NCBI RefSeq assembly: GCF_947500075.1
Contig: NZ_CANMQS010000003.1
Coordinates: 248,001 to 312,000 of the forward strand
DNA length: 64,000 bases
From: an uncultured Sulfitobacter sp.
GTDB lineage: Bacteria > Pseudomonadota > Alphaproteobacteria > Rhodobacterales > Rhodobacteraceae
Reading direction: 5' to 3'
Under the pieces are notes generated by a model, which was not told the DNA's origin, did not search any database, and saw nothing but the letters and a program-made list of their open reading frames with translations. This document shows, piece after piece, positions 55,187 through 64,000 of this stretch (position 1 is its first letter; each line of letters begins with the position of its first letter). A program made the translations under genes and the position numbers.

Positions 55187-57271
55187 CTATCGTCCCAGCA
55201 AAAGCGAATTGGGGTTACGTTCAATTGTTCGCGCAAGGGAGGCCAGTGCATCAGCCGCTTTTTGAATGTCCCGCAGGGTATCCTGCGCGGTTCGGCTTAA
55301 CTCGTCACCCTTGTTGTAGCCTTCGATGGTGCGGCTCGCCTGCGAAAAGAGCTGGGTCAGCCGGTCCACGATCTGCGGCAGATCCTTGGATGACAAAGCG
55401 ATACTGTCAGCCGCATTGCGGGCCGATACGAGCGTCTGGTTCACGTTCTCAATCGCGCCGCCCTCGCGCAGTTCCTGAAGGGTGTAGTTCACCTCATCCA
55501 ATGCGCGTTTCAGCGAACCGGGCAAGGCGGCCGCTTCGGGCGCGCCCACCACCGCATCCGCAGAACGTGTCAGATCGGTAAGCTCCGCCAGCAGTTCATC
55601 AAACGCCAGGGCTTCTGCCTTGGAGGCGAGGCCCTGGATCTGCTCAATCAACTGCGGGACACCCGCCACGGACGAGTTCACCGATTCCGCGGCCTCGGCT
55701 GCGCTGTCGACCGCCGCCAGAAGCCTGTCTGCGATCTGGTTCTCTTCCAGTTCGGTCACCAGCCCTTCGACCCGCTCCAACGTGTTGTTCAGGGCAACGG
55801 GAATGTTCTGCATGTCTTCAGAGGATACCAAGCCCTGCAACTCTCCCAGAAGCAGCCGCAAATCCTGCGGCGTTTCACGCAGGTCTTCGTCAGATACAAA
55901 GGCCTCGGCGCTATCAAGGAAATTGATGGCACTGTTGAGAAGCTCTTCGATTGGCAAGTTGTTGATCCGGGTAAAGACCCCTTCAACGGTTGCTGCTGCG
56001 TCAGAGGTTTCGCTGCGGGTTGTGGGAAAGATCGGTGGGCCGCCATCCATGCTTTGCAGACGTCCGGGCGGGGCATCTTCGACCACAAGGAGTTCGACCT
56101 TCAGCCCGCCCGTCAGCAGACTGGCCGATGCGAGCCGCGCCCGCAGGCCGTTTTCGACGCGCTCTTGCAGGAACGCCAGCGCGGCCTCCGCATCCACATC
56201 ATCCGCCAAGCCAAGGCGCGCGGGCTGGATCGACAGGTTCACATTCAGACGCACGCGGCTGTCCCCGAACTGATCGGAATCAACAATGCCCGACAGCGCT
56301 TCCACCTCACCGATCTTGAGGCCGCTCAATTCAACCGGGGCACCCACGATCAGGCCGGAAATGTTGTCGTCAAAGATCACCGACAGCTTCAGTGGTTCCA
56401 CTTCCGACGCATTGAACAGCGAATTGCGGGCGGATTCCTTGTCGGGGTAAATCTCAAAAACAGTGCCATCGGGAACCGGGCGTCCCCCGGAAATGAATGT
56501 GTCAAACGTGATCCCGCCACCGACAAGCGTCGCAAGAGAGGAGAAATCGATTTCGGCACCCGCAGGCCCGATGTTCACGCTGAACCCGGACGCATCCCAG
56601 AAGCGGGTGCTTTCATTGACCAGTGTCCGGTGCTCATCAAAAATCAGTGCTTCAACGATGGCGAAATTACCACGGGGCGGAATGCTGGCGCGGCCCACCC
56701 GACCCACTTCGATCCCTTTGTACAGGATCGGCGCATTGTCTGTCAGTTGGCCGTTGGCGACCGTACGGAAGGCAATCTCAAGGCCGCCCTGGCCCGGCCG
56801 GATCAATGGTGTGTCAGACGCCCCCTGAAAGCGCGTCGCAGGTGAGCCTATCTGATCGTCCCAGGACCCTTCGATGTAGACACCGCTCAAGACCGTCGAC
56901 AGGCCCGTTATGCCCTGGGCGCTGACTTCCGGCTCAACCACCCAGAAAACGGCGGATGTATCGACAAACGGGGCAACTTCCTTGTCCAATCGGATTTCCG
57001 CCGTGACCTTTCCCAGATTTTGGGTGAAGCCCACTTTCTCCACCGTACCGACAGTTACATCACGGTAGCGCAGTTCGGTCTCTCCTGCGGTGATGCCTGC
57101 GCCCTTTTCGAACTCAACGACAATCAAGGGGCCCCGGTCGTTGAAGTTCTGCCAGGCAACAAAAAGCGCCGCGACAAGTGCCAGCAGGGGCACCAGCCAG
57201 ATGATGGCGGCACCACTCAGAAAGGCCTTGCGAACAGGCGAAACAGACACCTTTGGCAGGTCGTCGTTCAT
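55187..57271 (-). CDS. pqiB: PqiB MCE-domain intermembrane transport protein
   Basis: PqiB forms a periplasm-spanning MCE needle that moves lipids between the inner and outer membranes. The 694-residue product has an N-terminal membrane anchor (about 18-40: GAAIIWLVPLLALVAALFVA). Three MCE domains follow, at about 45-130 (EFEKGAGITAGETELRYRDV), 160-255 and 285-400 (IFDDNISGLIVGAPVELSG). A long helical, coiled-coil-prone C-terminal part (about 430-690) builds the needle in relatives. Start overlaps pqiA stop by four bases (ATGA) and the stop abuts pqiC. Confidence 0.93.
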   Translation of the reverse strand: MNDDLPKVSVSPVRKAFLSGAAIIWLVPLLALVAALFVAWQNFNDRGPLIVVEFEKGAGITAGETELRYRDVTVGTVEKVGFTQNLGKVTAEIRLDKEVAPFVDTSAVFWVVEPEVSAQGITGLSTVLSGVYIEGSWDDQIGSPATRFQGASDTPLIRPGQGGLEIAFRTVANGQLTDNAPILYKGIEVGRVGRASIPPRGNFAIVEALIFDEHRTLVNESTRFWDASGFSVNIGPAGAEIDFSSLATLVGGGITFDTFISGGRPVPDGTVFEIYPDKESARNSLFNASEVEPLKLSVIFDDNISGLIVGAPVELSGLKIGEVEALSGIVDSDQFGDSRVRLNVNLSIQPARLGLADDVDAEAALAFLQERVENGLRARLASASLLTGGLKVELLVVEDAPPGRLQSMDGGPPIFPTTRSETSDAAATVEGVFTRINNLPIEELLNSAINFLDSAEAFVSDEDLRETPQDLRLLLGELQGLVSSEDMQNIPVALNNTLERVEGLVTELEENQIADRLLAAVDSAAEAAESVNSSVAGVPQLIEQIQGLASKAEALAFDELLAELTDLTRSADAVVGAPEAAALPGSLKRALDEVNYTLQELREGGAIENVNQTLVSARNAADSIALSSKDLPQIVDRLTQLFSQASRTIEGYNKGDELSRTAQDTLRDIQKAADALASLARTIERNPNSLLLGR

Positions 57272-57921
57272 GTTTTCTCAGGCCCCCGCCCCTCGCGCTT
57301 GTCCCAGATCAACCGGGGGTCAAACGCCTGTGCCGACAACATCGTAAAGATCACCGACAGCGCGAAGAAAATGGCAGCCGCGCCGGGATTGATCGTTGCC
57401 AGTGTCCTGAGTTGCACCAGCGACGACAAAATCGCAACAACAAAGATGTCGATCATTGACCAGCGCCCGATGTATTCAACCACTTCGAACATGATCAGGC
57501 GCCGTTTGTTCGACAGGTTGCTGGTATGGCGCACGCTGATCGCCAGCAGCGCCACGGCCCAGAATTTACCCAGCGGGATCACCACCGAAGCGAACAGAAT
57601 GATCGCGGCAATGCCGAAGTTGCCATGATGTGCCAGCTCGACCGCGCCACCGATGATGGTGCTCTCGTCGTACTGAAACAGCGTCTTGGTCTTGAGCATC
57701 GGATAAATGTTCGCCGGGATGTAGCAGAGCACGCCCAGCACCCAATAGGCCCAGACCCTTTGCAGGCTCAGCAGATCGCGCGAATCCAGCTTGTGACCAC
57801 AGCGCCCGCAGACCTGCGTGCCCATGGGCCAGGCCTTGGTGCAGCGGGTGCAGGCAACGATGCCCTTTTCCCGCGCGCTCAGGATTTCTTTGGATGTTCC
57901 AGTGAGTTCCATACTGACCAT
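57268..57921 (-). CDS. pqiA: PqiA-type membrane protein, second half-size copy
   Basis: The 217-residue product starts with a zinc-ribbon-like segment ACTRCTKAW...CGRCGHKL (CxxC twice, residues about 24-46). Four hydrophobic segments follow, with VLGVLCYIPANIYPMLKTKT, the PqiA signature near 62-81. E. coli PqiA is one protein made of two such halves; here they are two genes. Start is ATG at 57921 or 57912. The reading frame begins 43 bases inside the end of the upstream copy. Confidence 0.88.
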   Translation of the reverse strand: MVSMELTGTSKEILSAREKGIVACTRCTKAWPMGTQVCGRCGHKLDSRDLLSLQRVWAYWVLGVLCYIPANIYPMLKTKTLFQYDESTIIGGAVELAHHGNFGIAAIILFASVVIPLGKFWAVALLAISVRHTSNLSNKRRLIMFEVVEYIGRWSMIDIFVVAILSSLVQLRTLATINPGAAAIFFALSVIFTMLSAQAFDPRLIWDKREGRGPEKT

Positions 57922-58562
57922 TTACACATATAACTGTCCTGCGCCACGACCAGCACGACCAGCGCGCCGAACATCCAGAACGCCGGTCCGAAACCCACCT
58001 GCGCCAGATCGGCCACTTTCACCAGTGCAACCGCACAGCCGATGGCGAAAATCTCCGCCATCGACCAGGGGCGCAGGGCCTCTGACAGGCGGAAAGCAGG
58101 GATGGCATGGCGCGCGGGCGGGCGGTCCAGCACCACGGGGACCAACACATAGATGGTCAGGATCACCCGCAGCATCGGGATAAAGATGATCAGGGCTGCC
58201 GTGACAAGCGCGAGGAAGATCATTGGCCCGCCTGAGAACGCCAGTGCGGCGTCAAGGATCGAAACGGCGTTCTTGTTACCCGCTGCGTCGATTGTCAGGA
58301 ACGGCAACACCGCAGCACCCATGATCAGGACCAGCACCGCCACAGCCACAGCGATGATCCGCAGCCCCGCGTTACGCCGTGGGGCGATCAGGGTCTTATG
58401 GCACCGCTGGCACACCGCGCGCTCGCCATTCTTCGGGCGCTCAAGCTGATAGGCCGCGTCGCAACGCGGGCAGATGATCAGGTGATCGAGGCCAGAGGCC
58501 AGTCTATCGGGCGGAAAATCTCGCATTCCCTCATAAATAGACGAAACCGTGCGGGAAGGCAT
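57879..58562 (-). CDS. PqiA-type membrane protein, first half-size copy
   Basis: The 227-residue product also has an N-terminal CxxC pair (IICPRCDAAY and CQRCHKTLI, about residues 30-60). Four hydrophobic helices follow, with VLPFLTI and RPWSMAEIFAIGCAVALVKV, the second-repeat PqiA signature. It overlaps the next pqiA-like gene by 43 bases in another frame. ATG at 58562 or 58526 could start it; AAGGGG lies before the first and GAGGGA before the second, both unusually close. It follows the CaiB-like gene by 20 bases. Confidence 0.85.
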   Translation of the reverse strand: MPSRTVSSIYEGMRDFPPDRLASGLDHLIICPRCDAAYQLERPKNGERAVCQRCHKTLIAPRRNAGLRIIAVAVAVLVLIMGAAVLPFLTIDAAGNKNAVSILDAALAFSGGPMIFLALVTAALIIFIPMLRVILTIYVLVPVVLDRPPARHAIPAFRLSEALRPWSMAEIFAIGCAVALVKVADLAQVGFGPAFWMFGALVVLVVAQDSYMCKWSVWNSLEHPKKS

Positions 58563-58582
58563 CCCCTTGGATATGAGTGTGA

Positions 58583-59689
58583 TCAGGTGTCTAACGCAGC
58601 GATTTCGGCGTCTGACAGGCCTGCGGCACGCAAAATCTCCGCGGTGTCTGCGCCTTTTGCACGGGTGGGTTGCAGGGCTGCGGCGGGGGTGCGGGAAAAG
58701 CGGGGGGCAGGGGCCGATTGCACCACGTCTGCCGGGTTTTGCAACGTGCCACGCGCGGCCATATGCGGATGGGTCGCTGCTTCGGCAAAGCTCAGCACGG
58801 GGGCCACGCAGGCGTCCGACCCTTCGAAGTGAGCAGCCCAGTCATCCCGCGTCCGGCTGGCAAAAACCCGCTCAAATTCCGCGATGCGCGCGGGCCATGT
58901 CTGCGGATCATGCTGATCGGCGCGGTAGTCATCGGGCAGATCCAGCTTCTCCAGCAGCAGCGCATAGAACTGCGGTTCCAACGCGCCGACAGCGATGAAT
59001 TTGCCATCCGCGCAGGTGTAGCAGCGATAGAAGGGGGACGCGCCGTCCAGCCAATTGCTTGCCCGCGTCTGGCGCCAGTCGCCCCGCGCCAGCATCCCAT
59101 GGATCAGGCCCATCATCGCAGGCACACCATCCACCATCGCGGCGTCCACCACTTGGCCTTTGCCGGACACGCCCCGCTCAAACACCGCCGCCAATATCCC
59201 AAACAGCAGAAACATCGTACCCCCGCCGTAATCCGCGACAAGGTTCAGCGGCGGCAGAGGCGGTTGATCCCCCGCGCCCATCGCATGCAGCGCACCGGTC
59301 AGTGCCAGATAATTGATGTCATGTCCTGCCGTATGGGACCATGGCCCCTCCTGCCCCCAGCCGGTCATCCGGGCGTAGATCAGCCTTTCAGGGCAGGTAT
59401 CGGGTCCCAACCCCAGCCGCTCCATCACGCCGGGCCGGAAGCCTTCGATCAGCACGTCGCTGGTGGCAATCACCTTGCGTGCGGCGTGCAATCCAGCCTC
59501 GGATTTCAGGTTCAAAACGATGGAGCGTTTGCCCCGCCCATTCACATCCGTCTTGTCCGCTGGTCCCGCTTTGCGGTCGATCACCACCACTTCCGCGCCC
59601 AGATCGGCCAACAATTGCCCGGCCAATGGCGCAGGGCCCAATCCGGCAAATTCCACCACTTTCAGGCTGCTCAACGGTCCCTTGCTCAT
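58583..59689 (-). CDS. CaiB/BaiF-family CoA-transferase (alpha-methylacyl-CoA racemase-like)
   Basis: The 368-residue product is a class III CoA-transferase-fold protein. It has LKVVEFAGLGPAPLAGQLLA, DLGAEVVVIDRKAG, RGKRSIVLNLKSEAGLHAAR and DVLIEGFRPGVMERLGLGPD. The catalytic region is TGWGQEGPWSHTAGHDINYL with the racemase-type His-Asp pair. It most resembles alpha-methylacyl-CoA racemases, but transferase activity cannot be excluded. Its ATG overlaps the stop of the upstream C45 gene by four bases, and pqiA starts 20 bases downstream. Confidence 0.85.
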   Translation of the reverse strand: MSKGPLSSLKVVEFAGLGPAPLAGQLLADLGAEVVVIDRKAGPADKTDVNGRGKRSIVLNLKSEAGLHAARKVIATSDVLIEGFRPGVMERLGLGPDTCPERLIYARMTGWGQEGPWSHTAGHDINYLALTGALHAMGAGDQPPLPPLNLVADYGGGTMFLLFGILAAVFERGVSGKGQVVDAAMVDGVPAMMGLIHGMLARGDWRQTRASNWLDGASPFYRCYTCADGKFIAVGALEPQFYALLLEKLDLPDDYRADQHDPQTWPARIAEFERVFASRTRDDWAAHFEGSDACVAPVLSFAEAATHPHMAARGTLQNPADVVQSAPAPRFSRTPAAALQPTRAKGADTAEILRAAGLSDAEIAALDT

Positions 59690-60657
59690 GCGGCCCCCGG
59701 CACCAGCACTTCACGTGCGCCTTCAACGAAATTGTCGATGGACAGCGGCCAGATGGTCCCCGGCCACCGCAGCTCCATCTCGCGCTTTCGGGGTCGATAG
59801 ACAGCGGTGTAAAGCGTTCCAAACCCTTGGGAAAACGCGGTGGAGTAGAGCGGGGGCTTCAGGAAGGCGTTGATGAATTTCTCCTCCGGGTCGCGGTGCA
59901 GGCGCAGGCGTTGCAGCAGATAGCGTTCGCGCTCAACCGTGGCCGTGAAGCGCGCGTGGCTGACCCATTCGACGTTTTCCTGATGGTTCGTGGCGACGGC
60001 GGCATGGGTGATCTGCGTTGTGCGGTCCGGCCCCATCATCGCCGTGGCATAGCTGCGTTTGCGGTCGAGCACGGTGACGTTATAGCTCATATGCGTCGGC
60101 ACACGCGCCAGCACGGCGGTGGCTTGGTCCACCGTTTCACAGGTTTGCAGGACATAGCGCAGGATCAGCGGCACGCCGAACCCCTGCCCCACCACACGCC
60201 GCCCGCCAAAGGTGAGCGAGATCGCAAGGCCCGCGTCGTTCACCCCGTCCACCAAGCCCCAAAGGCCGTCAGAGGTGCCCAACACCTGCCGCCCTTGCCA
60301 GCCGGTGTGCAGCACGAGTTGGTCAAAAGCGTTTGGGTTGTAGTCATAGTTGCGTACCATGACGGGTTCCTTGCCGGCCCAGATCGCCTGGCTACAGCCT
60401 GAAAGATAGGGAGGCGGGTTGTAGAAACTGAGGAACCGTGCCGCCAGATCGCCACCCCCTGCAAGGGCGCAGAGTTCTTCGTAGAGCGGGAGCAGTTCGG
60501 GCATGTGGTCTTTGAGCGCACGCAGACCCTGGGCATAGGTCGGGCGCGCGGCCTCGCCTTCCTTGAGCCACCATATGCGGTAGTCAGGCCAGTATTCAGC
60601 GAAAAGCCCGGCCCATTTCGGTCCGGGCGTCTCTTCTTGGAGGGCGCGCCAGTACAT
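59686..60657 (-). CDS. C45-family autoproteolytic acyltransferase/hydrolase
   Basis: The 323-residue product resembles the Ntn-hydrolase family that includes acyl-CoA:6-aminopenicillanate acyltransferase. YLSGCSQAIW carries Gly87-Cys88, where autocleavage would expose the nucleophile. VMVRNYDYNPNAFDQL, SDGLWGLVDGVNDAGLAISL and a late THAAVATNHQE block are family features. Members make or break amide bonds, often N-acyl amino compounds. About 85 residues precede the cleavage site. The gene lies 61 bases after the ATP-grasp gene and overlaps the CaiB start by four bases. Confidence 0.78.
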   Translation of the reverse strand: MYWRALQEETPGPKWAGLFAEYWPDYRIWWLKEGEAARPTYAQGLRALKDHMPELLPLYEELCALAGGGDLAARFLSFYNPPPYLSGCSQAIWAGKEPVMVRNYDYNPNAFDQLVLHTGWQGRQVLGTSDGLWGLVDGVNDAGLAISLTFGGRRVVGQGFGVPLILRYVLQTCETVDQATAVLARVPTHMSYNVTVLDRKRSYATAMMGPDRTTQITHAAVATNHQENVEWVSHARFTATVERERYLLQRLRLHRDPEEKFINAFLKPPLYSTAFSQGFGTLYTAVYRPRKREMELRWPGTIWPLSIDNFVEGAREVLVPGAA

Positions 60658-60718
60658 GTCGTTGCTTATCGCCTAAAGTTTCCATCCGCACAACGCGCGC
60701 CGGGCTGGAGTTCAAGAA

Positions 60719-62176
60719 CTACAGGATCTTGAACGCCGGATCCGCCAATTCAGGTCCCGCCGTCGCTGTTGGCAACGGCTGACCTTCCACCGCTTGCTTG
60801 ATCCCATGGATCCACTTCTGCGCCCGGTCGTTCAGCTTGAACCCTTTGGTCATTGACCGCCCGCGTGTTACCAGAATGCCAATGTCGGCCCCTTCATACC
60901 GGTAATCCCCCGGCTGAAGGATGCGCAGGAAGAACGCTTCGTTCTCGCTCTCTACCGCGCGGCGGTGATAGTCGAACCGGTCATAGACAACCGAGCCATC
61001 CTCCAGCATCCGATAGATGCCCGTCTCAGGACAGTTCGTACAGATATCGACGCTGTCGTCGGTATGTTTGATCACCATCTGGCTCCAGCTGTCGATGTTG
61101 GCAGGGTCCGCCCAGCGCGCGTTCAGCTCATCCACATCCAGATCGAACTTCTTCTTGGAAAACTCCAGCAAGTGGAACAGGAACAAGGGCGCATCCGCAT
61201 GGGCGAACGCCGCGTGGTTGGTCATCGAAGACGCGCCCGTGATGCGCGGGTTCAATTCCCCCAGCCACAGATCACCCGTCTTTTTGTCGATCAGGAAATC
61301 CAGCTCAAAATACCCACGATATCCCTCCTTGCGCAGCTGTTCGCCAAATTGGAACGTCAGATCACGCGCCTTTTGGCGGACCTTGGGCGGGAAGGCCGTG
61401 GCAAGGATCTCATTCCCGCACCAACCGCCGCGATAGGGGGTCAATTCTTTGAAGCCCACCAGTTCGGTCATCAAAGGCCCGACAATCGTCCCTTCCTTGG
61501 TGGCACAGGCTTCAATCGCCGCACCCCGGCAATTGATGCGCTTCATGATCTTGATCTCACCCTCACCGACGATCTCGCTCTCGTGGCGGCGGAAGTCGGC
61601 TTCGTTCTTGATGAAGAACGTGGTGTGGCCGCTATCGCCAAAGGCAGATTGCAGCACCAGATCATGGCCCAGATCGTTCTTCTCACAGACCTTTCGCAGG
61701 TGGTCGTAGTCCTTGACCACTGACAGCGCATTCGGCACCGATGGGACGCCAGCCTTGTTGCCGATGCGCACGGTTTCGATCTTGTTGTCCATTGCCGTGC
61801 GCAGCTTCGCCTTGGGGAACCACACGCTCGCGCCCAATTCCTTGGACAACCGTTCGGTCTCCTCATCGAACATTAGGAAGACAAACTTCGGCTTGCCCCC
61901 GCGCCGCTTGATGAAGTCGATGACTTCCTTATGCTGCAACAGGTAGTTGTTGATGTCCTCGATGGACTGGAATTCGGCATGGGGCTGTTCAGAGGGGCAG
62001 AACACGTTCGGGTGCTTGCCGCCGTAGCAGTCAATGTAGCAGATATACTTGAAATTCTTCACCCATTCATCCAGCCCCAACAGGTTAAAATTGGTGGCAG
62101 AGATGAAATAGACCGGGTCTTCGTTTCGATGAAAGAACCGGCGGATTTCCGAGATATTCTTGAGAATTGTAGCCAT
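60719..62176 (-). CDS. ATP-grasp ligase (biotin-carboxylase-like)
   Basis: The 485-residue product has the ATP-grasp fold. VWFPKAKLRTAMDNKIETVR begins the central domain, followed by LGHDLVLQSAFGDSGHTTFF (ATP loop). KIMKRINCRGAAIEACATKE and GYRGYFELDFLIDKKTGDLW lead to the Mg2+ site in LGELNPRITGASSMTNHAAF. An N-terminal preATP-grasp domain (about 1-120) and a C-terminal extension from about 370 complete it. There is no biotin carrier or carboxyltransferase nearby, so a carboxylate-amine ligase is likelier than biotin carboxylation. It begins 17 bases after the decarboxylase stop and is probably coupled to it. Confidence 0.82.
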   Translation of the reverse strand: MATILKNISEIRRFFHRNEDPVYFISATNFNLLGLDEWVKNFKYICYIDCYGGKHPNVFCPSEQPHAEFQSIEDINNYLLQHKEVIDFIKRRGGKPKFVFLMFDEETERLSKELGASVWFPKAKLRTAMDNKIETVRIGNKAGVPSVPNALSVVKDYDHLRKVCEKNDLGHDLVLQSAFGDSGHTTFFIKNEADFRRHESEIVGEGEIKIMKRINCRGAAIEACATKEGTIVGPLMTELVGFKELTPYRGGWCGNEILATAFPPKVRQKARDLTFQFGEQLRKEGYRGYFELDFLIDKKTGDLWLGELNPRITGASSMTNHAAFAHADAPLFLFHLLEFSKKKFDLDVDELNARWADPANIDSWSQMVIKHTDDSVDICTNCPETGIYRMLEDGSVVYDRFDYHRRAVESENEAFFLRILQPGDYRYEGADIGILVTRGRSMTKGFKLNDRAQKWIHGIKQAVEGQPLPTATAGPELADPAFKIL

Positions 62177-62193
62177 GGTCGTGGTCCTTCCTG

Positions 62194-64000
62194 TTAGGTC
62201 TTTTCTTTGGTCTTGTCGGCAATGACCCTATCAAGGGCCTCTTGCGTGAACACCCGCAACCCCAGATCGGGGCGGTAGCCGTGGATTTCGCTGACATCCA
62301 GCGCGCGCATGAACTCGAGGATTTCGGTACTGATCACCTGCCCCGGCACCAGGATCGGAAAGCCGGGAGGGTAAGGGATGATGAAGCTGGCCGAGACCAG
62401 CGTTTCCCCGGCATCCATCGCGTCTTTCAGCGATCCGTTCAATTCCAGATAGTCGCAATTGTCGTCGTCATAGCTGAGGTAATAGGCCGTGCGAATGTCA
62501 CCGTCGGGCGTATCATGCGCTTTGAACGCATCGTGGAAGCGGCTGAAATCAGGCAACGGCGGGTAGTTTTCCATCAGGTTGGTGACGCGCTTTTCAAACC
62601 CCAGACGCTCCATCCGGCTGGCATCGTCAAGGCGTTCGTCCAACGATTTGGCGATCTCCACCAGCACTTCGATCAGATAGGCAACCGAAGACCGCGTGGT
62701 GCCGATGTTTGTCATGAACAGCACCGTATTGCGGGAGGTCTTGTTGATCTGGATGCCGTATTTATCCATCAGGATTTCGGTCTTGAACGTATCGCCATCC
62801 CAACCCGTGCCACCCACCGACAAGGTCACACGCGTGGGGTCGAGCGCGAATTCATCCTGCTCATAACAGTCCCACATGTCCGTCCAGCCCTGTTCGGTGT
62901 CGTAGTAGCTGGTCAGCCCGCTTTCGCGGTGTTCTTCGGGAATCATGTCGCCTGCGGTCAGCACCTTGAAATACTTCTGCAACAGCGGATGATCCGAAAT
63001 CGCACGCCGCATCGACATCGCGGCTTCAACCTGCCGCTGGACAAATTCGAACCCTTCCAATTCGACTTGCCTGCGGCCGACATCCAATGATGCGATGATC
63101 TGGTAATTGGGCGAGGTGGAGGTGTGGGTCATATAGGCTTCGTGAAAGCTCTGCTCGACCTCACCTTTGAAATCCTGATCATGCACGTGGATCATCGACC
63201 CCTGCCGCAATGACGTCAGCGTTTTATGCGTGGATTGCGTGCCGTAGACCCGCACGCGCGCCGATGGCGGTGGGATCAGGCGGGTGTTCAGCAACGTCTC
63301 TTCATCCGCGTCCTTGAGCAGGCTTTGCTGGGCATCGTACATCCGCGCGTGGGGTTCTGACTTCAGGCGCGCCCGCAACACATTGGCCGCGTTCATCGCG
63401 GTACGCTGGCGGTAGGTGGGGCTGAAGCGGGCAAAGGCAAACCATGCTTCATCCCACAGGAAGATCAGATCAGGCTTGATGGCCAGGCATTCCTCCATCA
63501 CCCGTTCGACGTTGTAGACGAGGCCATCGAAGGTGCAGTTGGTCAGCAAAAGCATCCGCACCTGATCCAGCTTGCCCGCCGCTTTCAGATCCAGCAGTTG
63601 TTTCTTGATCTCCCGCAGGGGCACGGCACCATACATCGAATATTCATTCAGCGGATAGCTGTCGAGGTAGCTGACCTGTGCGCCCGCCAGCACCATGCCG
63701 TAGTGATGCGATTTGTGGCAATCGCGGTCGACCAGCACGATGTCACCGGGTTTGATCAGCGCCTGCACCACGATCTTGTTACAGGTCGATGTGCCGTTGG
63801 TCGCGAAGAAGGTTTGCTTCGCCCCGAAGGCACGTGCAGCAAGTTCCTGCGCCTCTTTGATCGGGCCATGAGGTTCCAACAAACTGTCGAGGCCGCCCGA
63901 CGTGGCAGAGGTTTCTGCAAGGAATATGTTCGGGCCATAAAACGCGCCCATGTCCTGAATCCAATGCGAGCGGGAGATGGATTTGCCCCGGCTGATCGGC
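62194..64000 (-). CDS. Orn/Lys/Arg decarboxylase-family PLP enzyme, 5' end outside window
   Basis: The frame is open to the right edge, reading ISRSHWIQDMGAFYGPNIFL, so the 5' end lies beyond 64000. About 600 codons are visible. It is a fold-type I decarboxylase: TSATSGGLDSLLEPHGPIKE, FFATNGTSTCNKIVVQALIK, VDRDCHKSHHYGMVLAGAQV, a LIFLWDEAWFAFARF Asp motif, and the PLP Lys in YGTQSTHKTLTSLRQGSM. The C-terminal part includes IPYPPGFPILVPGQVIS. It would decarboxylate a basic amino acid (ornithine, lysine or arginine) to an amine. The substrate is not determined by sequence. It leads the minus-strand cluster. Confidence 0.85.
   Translation of the reverse strand, partial: PISRGKSISRSHWIQDMGAFYGPNIFLAETSATSGGLDSLLEPHGPIKEAQELAARAFGAKQTFFATNGTSTCNKIVVQALIKPGDIVLVDRDCHKSHHYGMVLAGAQVSYLDSYPLNEYSMYGAVPLREIKKQLLDLKAAGKLDQVRMLLLTNCTFDGLVYNVERVMEECLAIKPDLIFLWDEAWFAFARFSPTYRQRTAMNAANVLRARLKSEPHARMYDAQQSLLKDADEETLLNTRLIPPPSARVRVYGTQSTHKTLTSLRQGSMIHVHDQDFKGEVEQSFHEAYMTHTSTSPNYQIIASLDVGRRQVELEGFEFVQRQVEAAMSMRRAISDHPLLQKYFKVLTAGDMIPEEHRESGLTSYYDTEQGWTDMWDCYEQDEFALDPTRVTLSVGGTGWDGDTFKTEILMDKYGIQINKTSRNTVLFMTNIGTTRSSVAYLIEVLVEIAKSLDERLDDASRMERLGFEKRVTNLMENYPPLPDFSRFHDAFKAHDTPDGDIRTAYYLSYDDDNCDYLELNGSLKDAMDAGETLVSASFIIPYPPGFPILVPGQVISTEILEFMRALDVSEIHGYRPDLGLRVFTQEALDRVIADKTKEKT

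Noticed and set aside
61247..61262. tRNA-like GGGTTCAATTCCC sequence
   Set aside because: It lies inside the ATP-grasp gene, where the minus strand encodes the conserved GELNPRI motif; no cloverleaf flanks it.
60719..62176. Annotation as a true biotin carboxylase
   Set aside because: No biotin carrier domain or carboxyltransferase gene is nearby; the conserved part is only the generic ATP-grasp core.

Overview
The window is a 64-kb piece of a GC-rich bacterial chromosome. Gene content points to a Roseobacter-group alphaproteobacterium (Rhodobacterales): a dnaA-dnaN-recF-gyrB block, ubiE next to mutM, a serC leader of the alphaproteobacterial type, Hint-domain surface proteins, TRAP transport and flagellar genes. 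The taxonomic call is inference from gene families. I saw no insertion sequence, prophage, CRISPR array, rRNA or tRNA.

Layout. 1-2182 holds flagellar genes: the start of a rod-binding protein, then fliK and flgD. 2171-5879 is a probable polyamine/amine catabolic unit (FAD oxidoreductase, GntR regulator, class III aminotransferase) with two related palindromes. 5940-13168 is housekeeping: lytic transglycosylase, WYL regulator and GST, then a tight dapE-GNAT-glycosyltransferase-rnr operon. 13169-18005 carries a perfect CtrA-type box, two tandem Hint-domain proteins (the second has lost the catalytic Cys) and a PepSY membrane protein. 18064-25124 includes dapD, a thioredoxin-like protein, a LOG protein, rlmN and asparaginase. 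25197-29858 is serine biosynthesis (serB, serC, serA). 29950-34745 holds ubiB-ubiE, mutM and an enoyl-CoA hydratase.

34746-43595 is an accessory catabolic island. It has a truncated hydrolase relic, a TRAP transporter (dctPQM), an IclR regulator, and an operon with a LeuCD-like hydro-lyase, an isocitrate-lyase-family C-C lyase and an unusual M29/NicX-like metalloprotein with a Cys/His-rich tail. The transporter promoter and the enzyme promoter share one module, ATTTCA-N5-TGAAAT-N12-TTGAC(A/T). This ties uptake, regulator and enzymes into one regulated pathway whose substrate I cannot name. It is the best candidate here for an undescribed system.

43775-47009 is a second accessory block (GntP permease, HAD hydrolase, thioesterase, LysR). 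47363-54568 is the replication block: rpsT, dnaA, dnaN, recF, gyrB, with many palindromes and DnaA-box-like sites. 54620-64000, all on the minus strand, is a close-packed run: amino-acid decarboxylase (cut by the window edge), ATP-grasp ligase, C45 acyltransferase/hydrolase, CaiB-type CoA-transferase, then pqiA-pqiA-pqiB-pqiC. The arrangement suggests that synthesis of an amine- or lipid-like product is linked to an intermembrane lipid transport system. It is the second candidate for an undescribed system.
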